The translations under genes and the position numbers were made by a program. Source: Phylloscopus collybita (taxonomy: Eukaryota; Chordata; Aves; Passeriformes; Phylloscopidae). From it: a DNA stretch of 64,000 nt. The notes under the pieces were generated by a model. That model saw only the letters and a list, made by a program, of their open reading frames with translations. It was not told where the DNA came from and did no database searches. The stretch is taken from positions 26,763,501 through 26,827,500 of the forward strand of contig JAJNNQ010000003.1 in assembly GCA_027886175.1 (NCBI GenBank). Direction: 5' to 3'. Below are positions 38,555 through 49,092 of this stretch, in pieces (position 1 is the first letter of the stretch; each line of letters begins with the position of its first letter).

Positions 38555-39149
38555 TGATAAACCAGTCTTATTTATTTTCTGCAGACAATAAGTTTTTTGA
38601 CTTGGATTCTGCATCTAATCTCAAAAAAGTCTGTGTTTGATTGGCTAAATTGAAATATGATATCTTACATGAATACTTATAGGTATCACTCTCTTCAATG
38701 GGAGTAACAGATGTATCTGACAATGGATTTTGCCATCCAACTTTAGGAGCTCAGATTGAGAATTTTGGTCCTAATGTTTGCTGCAACTTCAGATTTGGGT
38801 CCAATCCACCTGATAGTGTCCCTTTAAACAGGAGCTTCCCCACAGCTGCATTCTCTGATTCTGAGATGTTTTAGGATGCTTTTCATATACTACAGTTTCT
38901 GAAGGTCAGTGCATACACATTTTAAGACACAGTGATTAGACAGTGTATGGAACTACTTGGCAGTATTTAGCTGGTACAGTTTCTTGTGGAAACAACAGAA
39001 TTCCAAAATACACCACACTGAATGCTCATGGGTTATTACAAGCAAAAATCCCAAGACACCGGGAATTAAAAAGCGGAGTTCAACAAAGGAACACTGATAT
39101 CGTCGGTTGATATGAACAAAGTTGTGCCAAGTCTTCCTTCTTTGCTTTT
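38555..39149 (-). other. Putative VAMP 3' untranslated region
   Basis: Runs from the stop codon of the VAMP last exon to just past the first AATAAA on the minus strand, giving about 0.6 kb. The true 3' end may be further left, since vertebrate VAMP genes often use several poly(A) sites. Confidence 0.4.
38571..38576 (-). terminator. Candidate VAMP poly(A) signal
   Basis: First AATAAA on the minus strand after the VAMP stop codon, about 575 bp downstream. Plausible, not proven. Confidence 0.4.
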
Positions 39150-39166
39150 TCAAGTGGAGAAATAAA
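39150..39166 (-). CDS. VAMP3: VAMP last coding exon (Ile-Tyr-Phe-Ser-Thr, stop)
   Basis: A 17-base coding segment. The minus strand shows an acceptor TTTCCCAG followed by TT-TAT-TTC-TCC-ACT-TGA. The leading TT completes the single A left by exon 4, giving Ile, then Tyr-Phe-Ser-Thr and stop. This tetrapeptide is the luminal tail of VAMP2-type synaptobrevins. Mammalian VAMP2 likewise encodes its YFST tail in a tiny final exon, so exon architecture supports the assignment independently. Phase, acceptor and peptide all agree, making a chance match unlikely despite the short length. Confidence 0.85.
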
Positions 39167-41295
39167 CTGGGAAACGAAGCAGAAGGAAAGAAAGATTAAA
39201 AAACAAAAAAAAAAGGCAAAACCCAAGAGTTATTACAGTTCCTGTTGTGCTTTACAGAGCATGTGGTGTCAGAGGATTGCAAGCATCTTTAGCACATCTT
39301 AGCTGAAAGGAGCGTGTCAGGCACGCAGTGTTCCTTTCTGGCAGACTTGGGCATGCTCCTCCTGTGTCTTTGGAGGAGAAAACTGGAGTAGAAAGCAGTG
39401 GAGATTGTGGCTCAAAAGGCAGAAAGGGCAAGGACTGACAGGGATGTTAGCTGCTGTCCCCAGCCCCAGCAACACCTGCAAAGCTGTGTGTGGTGTTGCT
39501 CCCTGCAGCAGGCAGCCTGGCCCATTCCAGCACCCATGGCAGCTTGTTGCTGTGAGGAATGGCTCAGTTTGTCTGCATCTGCAGCCACCCCTGGTGCAGG
39601 GGGTGATCTTGTACCCACTCCAGTCACAGACTGGAAAAGTCATGCAGGCCTTGTCTAACAGCACTTGGATGCTTGATGTCTGTAGGATTTAAAGATACAC
39701 TTGAGAGCTACTGTAAATAAATACAGCATTGAGTTAAAAACACACGGTCCTTCCTGGAGCTGCAACCTTCAGGCACTTATCACAGAAGAATCAAAAGACT
39801 GAAAAATTAATTTGACAACAAGGACACTCAAATCTCACTGACTGGGTACCAGATCTCATTGTGGTGAGCCACGGCATGAGCTGAACAATGTGACTCAAGT
39901 TTGTGATTAAATACCCTCAACTCAACCTAACCCATGTCAAACCTGCACTTTTTTTTTTTTTTTTTTTTAATTTTACAACATTTTAATTCAAATTCAAAAA
40001 ACTAATTCAACATTTTAAACCTGGAATGACACCAATGTTCTTACTTATATAAGTTTCAGCCTAAACTTCTATGGAGGAGTTACGAGCTATCTTGACCACT
40101 TTTTACTTTCTTGTTAAGACTCACATAATGCTCAGTGGGGAAGATATACCCAGCAATTAGTTCAGTGGCTGCACATCTTCTTTTGTTTGGTTGCTGCTCT
40201 AGGCTGCAGAACAAGGGCTGCTCCTCCTCTTGAGTACCCAGTTAATATAGTTAATTAATATCTAACCATTTCCCATTCTTGCTGTATCAGTGTTACGAAA
40301 CCCTGGAACTGTTCTGGGTCACTCTGGTGCCAGCATTCATAAGGCTAATAAACTGTCACATGTATCCCATTCCATTTAGTCATGTTTACAGGTGATCCTG
40401 TAAGCCTTCTTTACAGGAGCAACAGAGGAAAATGGAAACATGCTGAATACCAGGCATGTAACTCGAGAGCTGGGAATTAACTCACATCCACAGTCTGGCC
40501 TTCTGGTGAATCTCTTCTGGGTTACCACCTGCATTGTGTATCTGAAGAAATCTCCCTTTGAGGAGTTAATGCCATATTACAGTTATGTCACCTAACAGCT
40601 GTTGCTAACGCAGGGTTACATAAATGAAATGTTCAGTTCCTGTCATTACAAGGTCCCTGAGTCCCAACCAGCACCACTGCTATTGTTCATTCATAGCTAA
40701 CCTCCCTACAACAACTGCCTGGAATGAGATGATCTTTTCAGAAAAGAAATCAGTGAGACTTTGGCCATCTTTTAACAACATTTGGGGATTTGAGGTGCAA
40801 AAGGGCCTTCAGAAACACTGACATCTCAAGTTCTAGCTGGTATGGTAGAACCTACACGCTTTTAAAAAATTCATCAGATGCCTGTTTGCCTGTGTGCCTT
40901 CTCCCTCTTTTTATAGGCATGAGGTATTTCAAGAATTACTGTTCTAAGTAGAAAACACCAGGACTGTGGCACTCATCATAATGAAAGGAAGATCTCTGAG
41001 ACTGCATAAAAATTTACTTTAAACATAAAAAGGGAGAGCTTTTTATTCCTAGGGAAAGTTATGTAACATGCTAATGTAAAAAAACATTAAATGTCAACAA
41101 ATACTGCCAATATGTGTCCAGGGACTTTGCAGTAATTCTCACTATAAAAACATAACACTAGAAGGGAAAATTCACAAATTAGTCAGTTTAAATATTTTAT
41201 ATCTGTTTTCTCATTGCTTTGGTTTTTAATGTATCAGCCAGTCTTAAGTCACAAGCTATTGAGATCATAAATAAAAGAGAAAATTAATTACTCAC
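39167..41295 (-). other. VAMP intron 4
   Basis: Intron between the transmembrane exon and the tail exon. It contains a run of about 20 T at 39949-39968 and nothing else recognised. In mammalian VAMP1 the equivalent intron is the site of alternative C-terminal splicing. Open frames at 39398-39692 are not supported. Confidence 0.6.
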
Positions 41296-41347
41296 TTATA
41301 ATTATAATGAGAATGACTGCGCATACTACACCAAGGATGATCATCAT
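41296..41347 (-). CDS. VAMP3: VAMP transmembrane exon
   Basis: A 52-bp exon read on the minus strand, with acceptor TTTTTATAG and donor GTGAGT. It encodes MMIILGVVCAVILIIII plus the first base of the next codon. This is the C-terminal transmembrane anchor that holds the R-SNARE in the vesicle membrane, predicted to span about residues 94-111. It closely follows the VAMP2 anchor (MMIILGVICAIILIIII) and differs from the mammalian VAMP3 anchor, which starts Met-Trp-Ala-Ile. The length of 17 codons plus one base fits both neighbouring exon phases. Confidence 0.93.
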
Positions 41348-43312
41348 CTATAAAAAGAAAGTTATAAGAAAGAAAAAGAGAAAGTCAGGTTTTCACATGA
41401 AAGACATTAACCCCTCGATTGTTTTGCTTTTACTTAGTGACTCACTCCTCACACTTGTAACTCTTGCAAACACTCACTGCAAACACAGGCTTGTTAAGGC
41501 CCCAGGTTTAACACTGATTTTAAAATCAACAATGGACACAGCCTCTTGTCAAAGCTGGCCAGCTCTTGCCCATCAGCTGAAGGTGCAGTGACCAACCTCA
41601 ACCATTCCCAGCAGTAAAGAAAAACTCAATTTCCGAAGTAAAACAACTCCAGATGTGGCTGGGCTCACATCTGGCCACGTCCCACCTTATGCCAGAGTCA
41701 CCTGATCCCTTTTCCCCACTTTCCTGGGGTCAGTGAAGAGGCAGCTGGAGATGTCTGAAGCCCAGCAGCTGCTTGTGCTGCTCTGTGTGCTGCTGCTGTG
41801 GGGACAGGAAGCCCCTGGCAGCCAGAATAGTTTCCAGCGTGGTCTCCAGCACCTTCTCCTGGGAATACCTTGCAAAGCAGGAACCCGCTCCCCCAGGAGC
41901 AGAGGGGGCAGAGGCAGCTGTGCACAGCCCACAGCAGCTCTGGGCTGGCTCAGAGCCCCCACCTGAGGCTTGCTGAAAGCTAAGGAGCCCTCCAGGGATG
42001 CTGCAGCCATCGCTACCCAGCGAGCAGAAGGACTGAAAACCAGCGAAGATGGGCATCTCAGATCAAGGCTGCCATTCCTCCTAAGGTGAGGACAGAGACA
42101 GCTATTGGCTAGTGGGGGATTTTCTTTTTAATTTCTTCCCTCTCTTTCCAGAGTTTGGGAGCCAGAGGAAGGACGGGAGATTGTTTGTCAGGAGGAAGCA
42201 GGAAGGGACAGTGAGGAAAGCAGAATGAGGGTGGGTTGGAAGATCCAGTGTGGTGCAGATCGCTGTGGTGACTGCAGCCACATGGGTGAACCGAACTCAA
42301 AATCTGTGCTTGTAGCTCCCCAAAGCCCTGCTTCCTGCACTTCTAGGCATATCACTTGGGCAACAGCTAAAAGAGGCCCAGAGGACCTGCTCAGGTGAAT
42401 TTCTAACCTAGATCCCTTCATTTCTGGAGCATTTTGACATGTAGTTTACCCAGAATATTTTGTCTTGCTTTACATTTCATAGTGCTGTGGATTGAAGAGA
42501 CAAAGCAGACCTAGCAGACAGGCTAGCAAGGGATGCATGTGGGATTCTCTCTTGGGAACAGCTGGTTTTGTTTGGGTGGACATCAGTAGCCAGCAGGAAA
42601 GTTGGTATTGAGAAATGGAAATGAAGCTGGACTTTTGGCACAGTGCTCGTGGTGGTGGTGCACGAGTAGGAAGAAGCAAAGACATGAGCCTTAGGGGAGT
42701 AAGGAGATGAAGTTTCCAAAATCCACAAATACTGGAGAAGGTCTGAAAAGGCAAAGGAGAGTGAGGTTCCCTCTGCTCTTGGGAAAGGATTAGACTTTGA
42801 AGACAGCAGAGAAGGCAGCTGGTTGATGAAAGTCCTGCTCTATCCTAACCAGCCCCTCTTTATAAGAGACTGTAATTTCCTCCCTTCTCACAGAAGTTTG
42901 TGGAATCCAGTTTGGGGTATTTTTTTATGGTTTACCATCCTAAAGAAAAATCAAATCAATGATCCCCACAAGGAAAAAGCTTCTTTTCTCCAACTGCTAG
43001 AATTCACTGCACCTGATCAGGTTTTGTGGTCCACACTGAGAATTGACATGGAATTCTTTCCCAGCCCTATTTGGAGGCACTGAGGAAGCATCATAAGTTG
43101 TATCTACATTTTATATACTGCAGAAATTATGGGTTCTGGTAAAGATCAAAGTTGCTTGACTTCTGGGGAGCCTCGAGGTCAAGGCACCTCTTTCTCGCCT
43201 TGACGAGAATCGATGACTCAGAGGTGCCATTCCGCAGGCAAAGTCCCACTAAATGCAAGTGAAAGCAATTCCTGCCATGAAGCCATTCCCAACAAGAACT
43301 GATACTCCTTAC
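41348..43312 (-). other. VAMP intron 3
   Basis: Intron between the SNARE-motif exon and the transmembrane exon. A moderately GC-rich stretch at about 41700-42000 is open in several frames on both strands but matches nothing I know. No repeat was recognised. Confidence 0.6.
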
Positions 43313-43471
43313 CTTGCAATTTTTCCACCAGTATTTCCTCTTCAGTTTGGCTGCACTGGTCTCAAACTGTGAGGCGCCTGCTTGCAACGCGTCTGCGCGG
43401 TTGTCGAGCTCCGACAGCTTCTGGTCCCTCTCCAGCACCTTGTCCACGTTCATTCTCATGATGTCCACCAC
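43313..43471 (-). CDS. VAMP3: VAMP SNARE-motif exon
   Basis: A 159-bp (53-codon) exon, phase 0 at both ends, flanked by TTCACAG acceptor and GTAAGG donor on the minus strand. It encodes predicted residues 41-93, most of the R-SNARE coiled-coil domain, from [16 protein letters not shown] to [10 protein letters not shown]. The conserved ionic zero-layer arginine is Arg55 in LERD. The juxtamembrane Trp-Trp pair (88-89) and Cys92 are present. The protein would pair with syntaxin and SNAP-25/23 family Q-SNAREs to drive vesicle fusion. FETSAAK excludes VAMP1 (FESSAAK) and KNCK differs from VAMP2 (KNLK), so the exon is most like VAMP3. Small differences from mammals are Met47 (usually Val) and Asn64 (usually Asp). 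Confidence 0.97.
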
Positions 43472-44646
43472 CTGTGAAGGCACAGACCCACCTGAGACTC
43501 CTCCCACAGGGAAGCTGAGGGACACCCATCTGTTCACACCCTGGAATGTCACACCTCATCCTAAACCCAGCCTTCTGCCCTCATGGTGTGCGGCAGTGCC
43601 TCGAAATCCCAGCCTGGAGCCACGCTCAGCGAGCTACACTGTGCTGGATGCCCTTCCAGGGAGAGAATGAAGAGACATCATGAAATACCACAGTTAGTCC
43701 CATTAAAGTTTTTGGCTTCTTTTGTACAGATACAAAAACATGGTGAAGATCTCTATACCACAATTTGGTTGCCATCACTAAGAGCAAACCATTATTTTCC
43801 TTGTACATTTAACACCTTCCTTACCTGAAGCAGAGAAACCAGCCAGATAAAGACCACTCTAAGGGAAACGTATGCATTTCCTCACCAAAAAAAATTTGTC
43901 ATTCTGCAGGTCTTTTGGGCAAAATGACTTCTCAGCCATGATTTGAACTCCTGTTTGAAACTGGAGAACGTTTTACCTGAGCAAATTCAGCCCACGAGCT
44001 CTCAGCAGCGAGCTCAGGCCACCTCATTGCACAGCCAATATCCAATGGGCAAGGGCTGTCCATGCATGTATTTTATACATTGGGTAAGATGAAAATCCTC
44101 TTCTAGCAAGCCAATAACTAAATGGAAATCCTGTAGAAATTCACCAGAAAGCAAATGTCAGACAGTGTCACAATTTCAGTGGTGTCCAATTTTTCTAGCA
44201 GTGAATGAGGCTGATGGTCTGTTAATTCTCATACTCCATAATAAGGAATTCCATGTTATGCATATTTAATAAAATTTAACCATTATCTGCAAAAATCCGG
44301 AATTATTTAAAGGATACATTATTCAAATACAGTGAGATGAAATTGGTAGTGAAAGAATCTTTAACAGAACTGGCAGAAGGTCTCAAAAGATTTGTTTCAC
44401 TTGTCTACCAAACCTAAACCAAAATGAAACGTTTTGGTCAATCCAAATTTTCTTACTTGTTTTTCCAACCCAAAACCTTCCAAGCACTTAACTTCATATA
44501 AAATAATAATTTCTTAAAGTATTGATTTCTCAGCTAGTATTCAGTTGACTTTTATCTTGGTACAATGATTTGTAGTGAAAAGGTTAAACTATTTGGAAAT
44601 GCTGAAACAAAATACTCTACTATTTCCTACCCAGTTTTTTTGAGAT

Positions 44647-44713
44647 TTTGTTGTTGTTGTTGTTGTAGTTTGTTTGTTTGTTTGTGGAGTTTTTGTTTTG
44701 TTTGTTTGTTTCC
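44647..44713. repeat. TTG / TTTG microsatellite
   Basis: About six TTG units followed by two blocks of TTTG units on the plus strand, in VAMP intron 2. Confidence 0.9.
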
Positions 44714-45002
44714 CCAGAACTACTAATTGAATCTAGCCTGGCTGCAATGAACACTTGTCCAGGTGAGATCTCATTTTTGTCAAATAAATAAATGTTTGCC
44801 TGGGCCGTAGAAGATAAGCACTCCGATGTCTAGAGGGATTCCTAGGAGGGAAAAGCCAGCAGAGGAATAGCAGAAGTGCTCTGTGGGCATTGGTGTGGCA
44901 TTAAAAGCATCGGGGATTCCGTGCGGACACGGAGCTCCTGCGCTGCCCGGGCTCTGCTGCCACCTGCGGGTGACAGCCCCGCCCGGCAGGGAAAGGGAAG
45001 AG

Positions 45003-45122
45003 CCGGGAAAAACCGGGGGAAAACCGGGAAAACCGGGGAAAACCGGGAAAAACCGGGGAAAACCGGGGAAAACCGCGAAAACCCGCGAAACCCCGCGAAA
45101 AACCGCGAAAAACCGCGAAAAA
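45003..45122. repeat. 10-11-bp CCGGGG / CCGCG minisatellite
   Basis: About 11 tandem copies of an AAAACCGGGG-type unit on the plus strand. The first seven copies carry CCGGG or CCGGGG; the last five carry CCGCG, often preceded by extra C. Every unit keeps at least one CpG. It follows directly a short GC-rich stretch (about 44920-45000). The minus strand, which is the VAMP transcript strand, reads as TTTTCCCCGG repeats. Confidence 0.93.
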
Positions 45123-45214
45123 GGGCAAAGCGAGGGCTCGGTCAAAGCCAGACATAAAATAAAATGAGATAAAAGGGTTTTTACTTCGATATTTCATGAG
45201 TATCTTTATGGAAC

Positions 45215-45633
45215 TGATGCCTTAGGATTTCAGCTTTTGTGTTTTCCAAACCCTGTACTGCTTTGGGGTGTAACTCTAAAGCTCCCCAGCCTGCCAGCTT
45301 CTCCTGTTTTATTCAGACAGAACAATCCCTCTGGGCCTGAAGCTCAAGGACACCCTACAGCCTCAGGCTCCAAAAGTATAAACAAAAGTGAATTGGGGGG
45401 AGCAAACTGGGGGTAAATGGCTTCATTAGCTGAAGCTGTAATTGGAGCATTCACCCCTGATGTGCAAATGGACCAAACTGATTTCTGTCTGAGAAACTCG
45501 TGACCATTGTCCACCTTGGGTGCAGCCTCTGGGAGGCTCTGGCTGCCCAAGGTGTATCTATTGGAGGCCTTTCATAAACACCCACTTCATTCTCTTAACC
45601 TTGTCTAGCCTCTGTTCTAGGGAGCCACCCCCA
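45215..45633 (-). mobile_element. LTR-like repeat family 1, copy A
   Basis: About 420 bp almost collinear with two other copies at 59331-59764 and 60033-60465. On the minus strand it starts near GGGGTGGCTCCCTAGAACAG and ends AATCCTAAGGCATCA. The family has short imperfect terminal inverted repeats (TGATGCCTT and AAGGCATCA in copy B), TG...CA ends and no coding region, which suits a solo LTR or a nonautonomous DNA element. The 5' terminus of this copy is diverged. No target duplication was recognised. Confidence 0.75.
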
Positions 45634-45652
45634 GTACCACAATTCCTCAAGG

Positions 45653-45697
45653 TGGAATATGAAATTCTGGAATATGAAACGCTGGAATATGAATGGA
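45653..45697 (+). repeat. 15-bp tandem repeat, three copies
   Basis: Three units beginning TGGAATATGAA. It directly adjoins the end of LTR-like copy A. A near-perfect 16-bp palindrome (ACACGGTCGATCGTGT) follows at about 45712-45727. Confidence 0.8.
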
Positions 45698-46199
45698 ATG
45701 CCAAAATGCACACACGGTCGATCGTGTATATAAATTTATTGACCTTGCAAATTTGCATATCTAACAAAGACACCTCAATGAGAGGCTTAAGTGAACGGTG
45801 TGACATCTCCCTATTCTAAAGTATTCCCCCCCTAGCTGGGCCCAGTTTAGTGTACAGGATATGTTTTAGAGGGGTCCTTGGCATCTCAGGACAGCATAAG
45901 GCTTTCCAGTCCCCAGCTGTAAGGCTTTTCAGATGTTTGGTCTTCTGGCCTAGCCAAATACCAGACTGTGCTAAGATATTAAGTTTAAAAAATTACAAAT
46001 ATGGATGTTAAGGGTATTGAGAATACATAAAGGTATATAAAAAAGGAAAAGTGAAAAAATCATCATGGCCACACTGGATCCCTCGATGTCACAAACCAGT
46101 GTCACCCCAGTGGCCTCACAGTGCTGGAAGTGCCTCCCTTGGCTATTCTTATCTTGTGATTTACCTGTTAAAAAGGACCTGCTGACCATGTGCTATCAA

Positions 46200-46417
46200 C
46201 TCCAAACCCATGAAAAATTCTTCACTGAAAGAGTGAGTGAGCACTGGAGTCACCTGCCCAGGGAGGGGTGGAGTCACTGTCCCTGCAGCTGTTTTAAAAA
46301 AAGCCTGGATGTGGCACTCAGTGCCATGGTGTGGTTCTTGAGGAGGTGTTAGGGCACAGGCTGGACTAGGATGATCTTAAAGGTCTTTTCCAACCTAGTT
46401 CATTCTCTGATTCTGTA
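46200..46417 (+). mobile_element. CR1 LINE 3' end
   Basis: The plus strand reads as the CR1 3' region: an ATTCTTCACTGAAAGAGTG start, a GAGCACTGG motif, a GTGGAGTCACTGTCCCTGCAG motif, a GGCTGGACTAGGATGATCTT motif, then GGTCTTTTCCAACCTAG and an ATTCTCTGATTCTG tail. 5'-truncated fossil in VAMP intron 2, inserted antisense to the gene. Confidence 0.92.
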
Positions 46418-47951
46418 TCAACTGCAGCCTCTCTCTCAAATGGAAGGTAAAATCCCCACAAACCCTGAATTTCACCCACATAATCCTCAAATCCAAGAAC
46501 TACTCACTGTCTCCTCATACTGGGCAAGAGTAACTGCAAAAATTATGTTGTCATCTCTGCAAAAAGACAGATTTTCATGGGTCTGAGTGAAAAGAGTCAG
46601 AATACAGAGTATCTTAAGCACAAAGCAGGGGTTCACTATCCTCACTGATGCCACCTCTATTGATCTGCTTGAGGAGCCCTATGTATCTGACAGGCATCTC
46701 TCATTTTAAGATAATAAAAGGCAATTTTTATCATCCTTTAGGGGAAGTTACTTTTCCTGTCATTCACATAAACAATTACAGGACCACCATGATCTAAGAT
46801 GCTCAGATCAAGAAGTTTATTCCATTGTTCTGACCAAAGACAAAAAAGTAACATTCCTTCCCCCACTGGAAGAAGAAATAAAGAGATAAAGAGAGAACCT
46901 AGTCCAGACATTTCTACAGCCAGAGGATGTTGTGACCACATCTGAGCACCAACAATGGGGAGACCAGAATGTCACTGTTCCAGATTTTCAACAAAGGCAA
47001 GCTTCTCAAAAAAAACAAAGCCCATTCTGACAGGTGTATTTAACTCATCTTAAGAAATGCATTTGAGTTGGGTGTTTTGAGGTCCTCTCTACTATCTTTA
47101 AAGCATGCCCAAAGCTTCTGGAAATAGAGGCCTTTTTGCACATAAGTACATATTTTCTAATGTGTATTTTATCAAATTGGCATTTCAGAATCACAGCAGC
47201 TCTGTGCACTTCAACACAGACAGAAAGCAATGAGTTCCTTCAGCCTTTGGAGGGGTTTATCAATATTCTTTCCTTAACACCCAGCACACAAGTGCACACA
47301 GTGGGGGTGTAAGGATGCTACAGCTGCTGCTGTCCCTCTGGTGCACTCAGGGACTGCACCCATGAGCAGTGGTGTGCTCACTGTTCCCATTCCCAGAGCA
47401 GCTGGGTGGACACTGGCATTACAGCCAAGACAAGAATTTAAGGATCCAAGCTGGGACGGGCACATGGTCCTCCAAGACCGAGAAAAGGAGTGGGGATTTG
47501 TTAAAGATGCTGTTATGACATCATGTGTGGGTGCCTTTCTTTGGGAATAAATTGTGATGATTAATCAATAGAGCTGTTGCTGATGAGCACCACCCTCAGC
47601 AGCTCAATTCTGATGGTTTTAATCTGTCTGTGAGAAGCTGCTGGTCTGTCTCTGTGAAACAGCCTGTGAAATTAGCATCTAACCTTTAGGAGTGCAGGAA
47701 CACTCTACAAGAGCTGCTGCTTCTACTATGATATTTCCTCCTAACTAGACTGATTGGGAGGAATTCCTGAACTGGCAGCAATGCCCACATTTATCCTGCA
47801 GAGCTGTTCCTGCTACAGGGCTGTTTATATTCAGGATCTCTCTTGTACTGTCTGCCTCCTTTGATCAATCTCATTTCCTGGACCCTCTGCCTTCAGATGA
47901 GCAGGAGCTGCACCAGGGAGGAAGCCAGCCAGATGTCTTGGGGCCACTTAC

Positions 47952-48069
47952 CTCGTCCACCTGGGCCTGTGTCTGCTGCAGCCGCTTGTTGCTGGTCACG
48001 TTGGTGGCAGGAGGGGGCCCTGCAGCCCCTGCAGCACTGCTGGGACCCTGGGCAGAGGCTGGAACAGAC
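47952..48069 (-). CDS. VAMP3: VAMP N-terminal exon (exon 2)
   Basis: A 118-bp exon on the minus strand between acceptor TTTTTGCTCTAG and donor GTAAGT. Its first base G is read as the third base of an initiator ATG whose AT lies in exon 1, a split common to vertebrate VAMP1-3 genes. It then encodes 39 residues: a variable Ala/Pro/Gly-rich cytosolic segment (SVPASAQGPSSAAGAAGPPP), then ATNVTSNKRLQQTQAQVDE at the start of the SNARE motif. QVDE separates it from VAMP1 (QVEE). The N-terminus is longer than mammalian VAMP3 (about 100 residues in all) and matches VAMP2 length. Orthology to VAMP3 is therefore likely but not certain. Confidence 0.93.
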
Positions 48070-48186
48070 CTAGAGCAAAAACAGAGAGCCTAAGTGACCA
48101 AAACCATCTTTACTTGTCCACTGCCTCTTTCCTGGAACTAGTAAAAAGTACCTATCTCTTCAAAGAACCTTTGAAGTTTCAAAGTA
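48070..48186 (-). other. VAMP intron 1, 3' end
   Basis: Short intron segment between the acceptor of exon 2 and the purine tract. Only the acceptor with its polypyrimidine tract is recognised here. Confidence 0.5.
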
Positions 48187-48353
48187 TCTTCTTCTTCTTC
48201 TTCTTCTTCTTCTCCTTCTTCTCCTTCTTCATCTTCTTCTCCTCCTTCTTCTTCTTCTTCTTCTTCTCCTTCTCCTCCTTCTTCTTCTCCTTCTCTTTCT
48301 CCTTCTCCTTCTTCTCCTCCTTCTCCTTCTCCTTCTTCTCCTTCTCCTTCTTC
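48187..48353. repeat. GAA/GGA polypurine tract in VAMP intron 1
   Basis: About 167 bp of CTT, CTCCTT and CTTCTT units on the plus strand; the minus (transcript) strand is an uninterrupted run of GAA/GGA purine apart from two or three pyrimidines. It ends about 118 bp upstream of the exon 2 acceptor. Such mirror-like tracts can form triplex DNA. The lysine/glutamate-only open frames it creates are artefacts. Confidence 0.95.
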
Positions 48354-49087
48354 AAGGAACTTTTCCATTGTTTCAATCCACGTTTTCCATTCCTGGATCA
48401 CAGCCCTACTGCTCCATTCCTTCTCATGCCTCCATCAGTTTTTACACTATTTCTTGATGTGACTTCATCAAACTCTTCCACCTCCCTGGCTGCTTTTTTA
48501 AATGGCAAACAATTCAGATTATCCACCCTAAGTTAGGCCAATGGCCAAGCTGATCACAGGCCTGACCAGCAGGGCAGAGCTCATGTCCCATGTCCTGGGG
48601 AACACACTCTGCTCTGGGCACTTTGTGGTGATGCAGTCAGAGGTGACCCTGTCTTCCCTCCCAGTGTGCTGAGTAAAGCACTGCCCTGCTCCTCCTGTTT
48701 GGACTTCACCAAGCAAGGAGGAAACAAAGAGAAACAGAGGGTGATGACATCCATCACAAACAGAAGGAGAGGAGAAAGAAACCGAGGAGGAGGTGAGGGT
48801 GAGCATTGCACAGAGCCTGGGGTCAGTCATCTCTGGCATCCAGCACTGCTGACCCTCCCCAGTCCTGGTCACCCCACCAGAGCAGCTTCAGCCCATCCAG
48901 AGCCCCTGGAGGAGCATTTGCAGCACTGCTGTGAACAGAGCCCTGATCTTCTGCAGAGAAGCTCTTGAGCTTCAGCACTGGCTTTCTCCAGTTTGCTCTA
49001 CAACAAAGGACAAAACAAAGCCTCCTGAAAATCCAACAACAGGTCTGGTCTGTCTCAGAGAATGAGTTTGTGCAGACAAACTGGTGT
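48354..49087. other. VAMP intron 1 or upstream flank
   Basis: Moderately GC-rich, with no exon 1 candidate. Open frames at 48528-48872 on both strands show no domain. Confidence 0.45.
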
Positions 49088-49092
49088 GCACC

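Larger units (their letters stand above)
43472..47951 (-). other. VAMP intron 2
   Basis: A 4.5-kb intron between the exon ending QVDE and the exon starting VVDIM. It holds a TTG/TTTG microsatellite, a CpG-containing CCGG minisatellite, an LTR-like element, a 15-bp tandem repeat and a CR1 tail, all listed separately. The rest shows nothing recognisable. Confidence 0.7.

Noticed and set aside
48138..48536. Lys/Glu-rich and Phe/Ser-rich proteins over the CTT tract
   Set aside because: Products of simple-sequence DNA in a VAMP intron.
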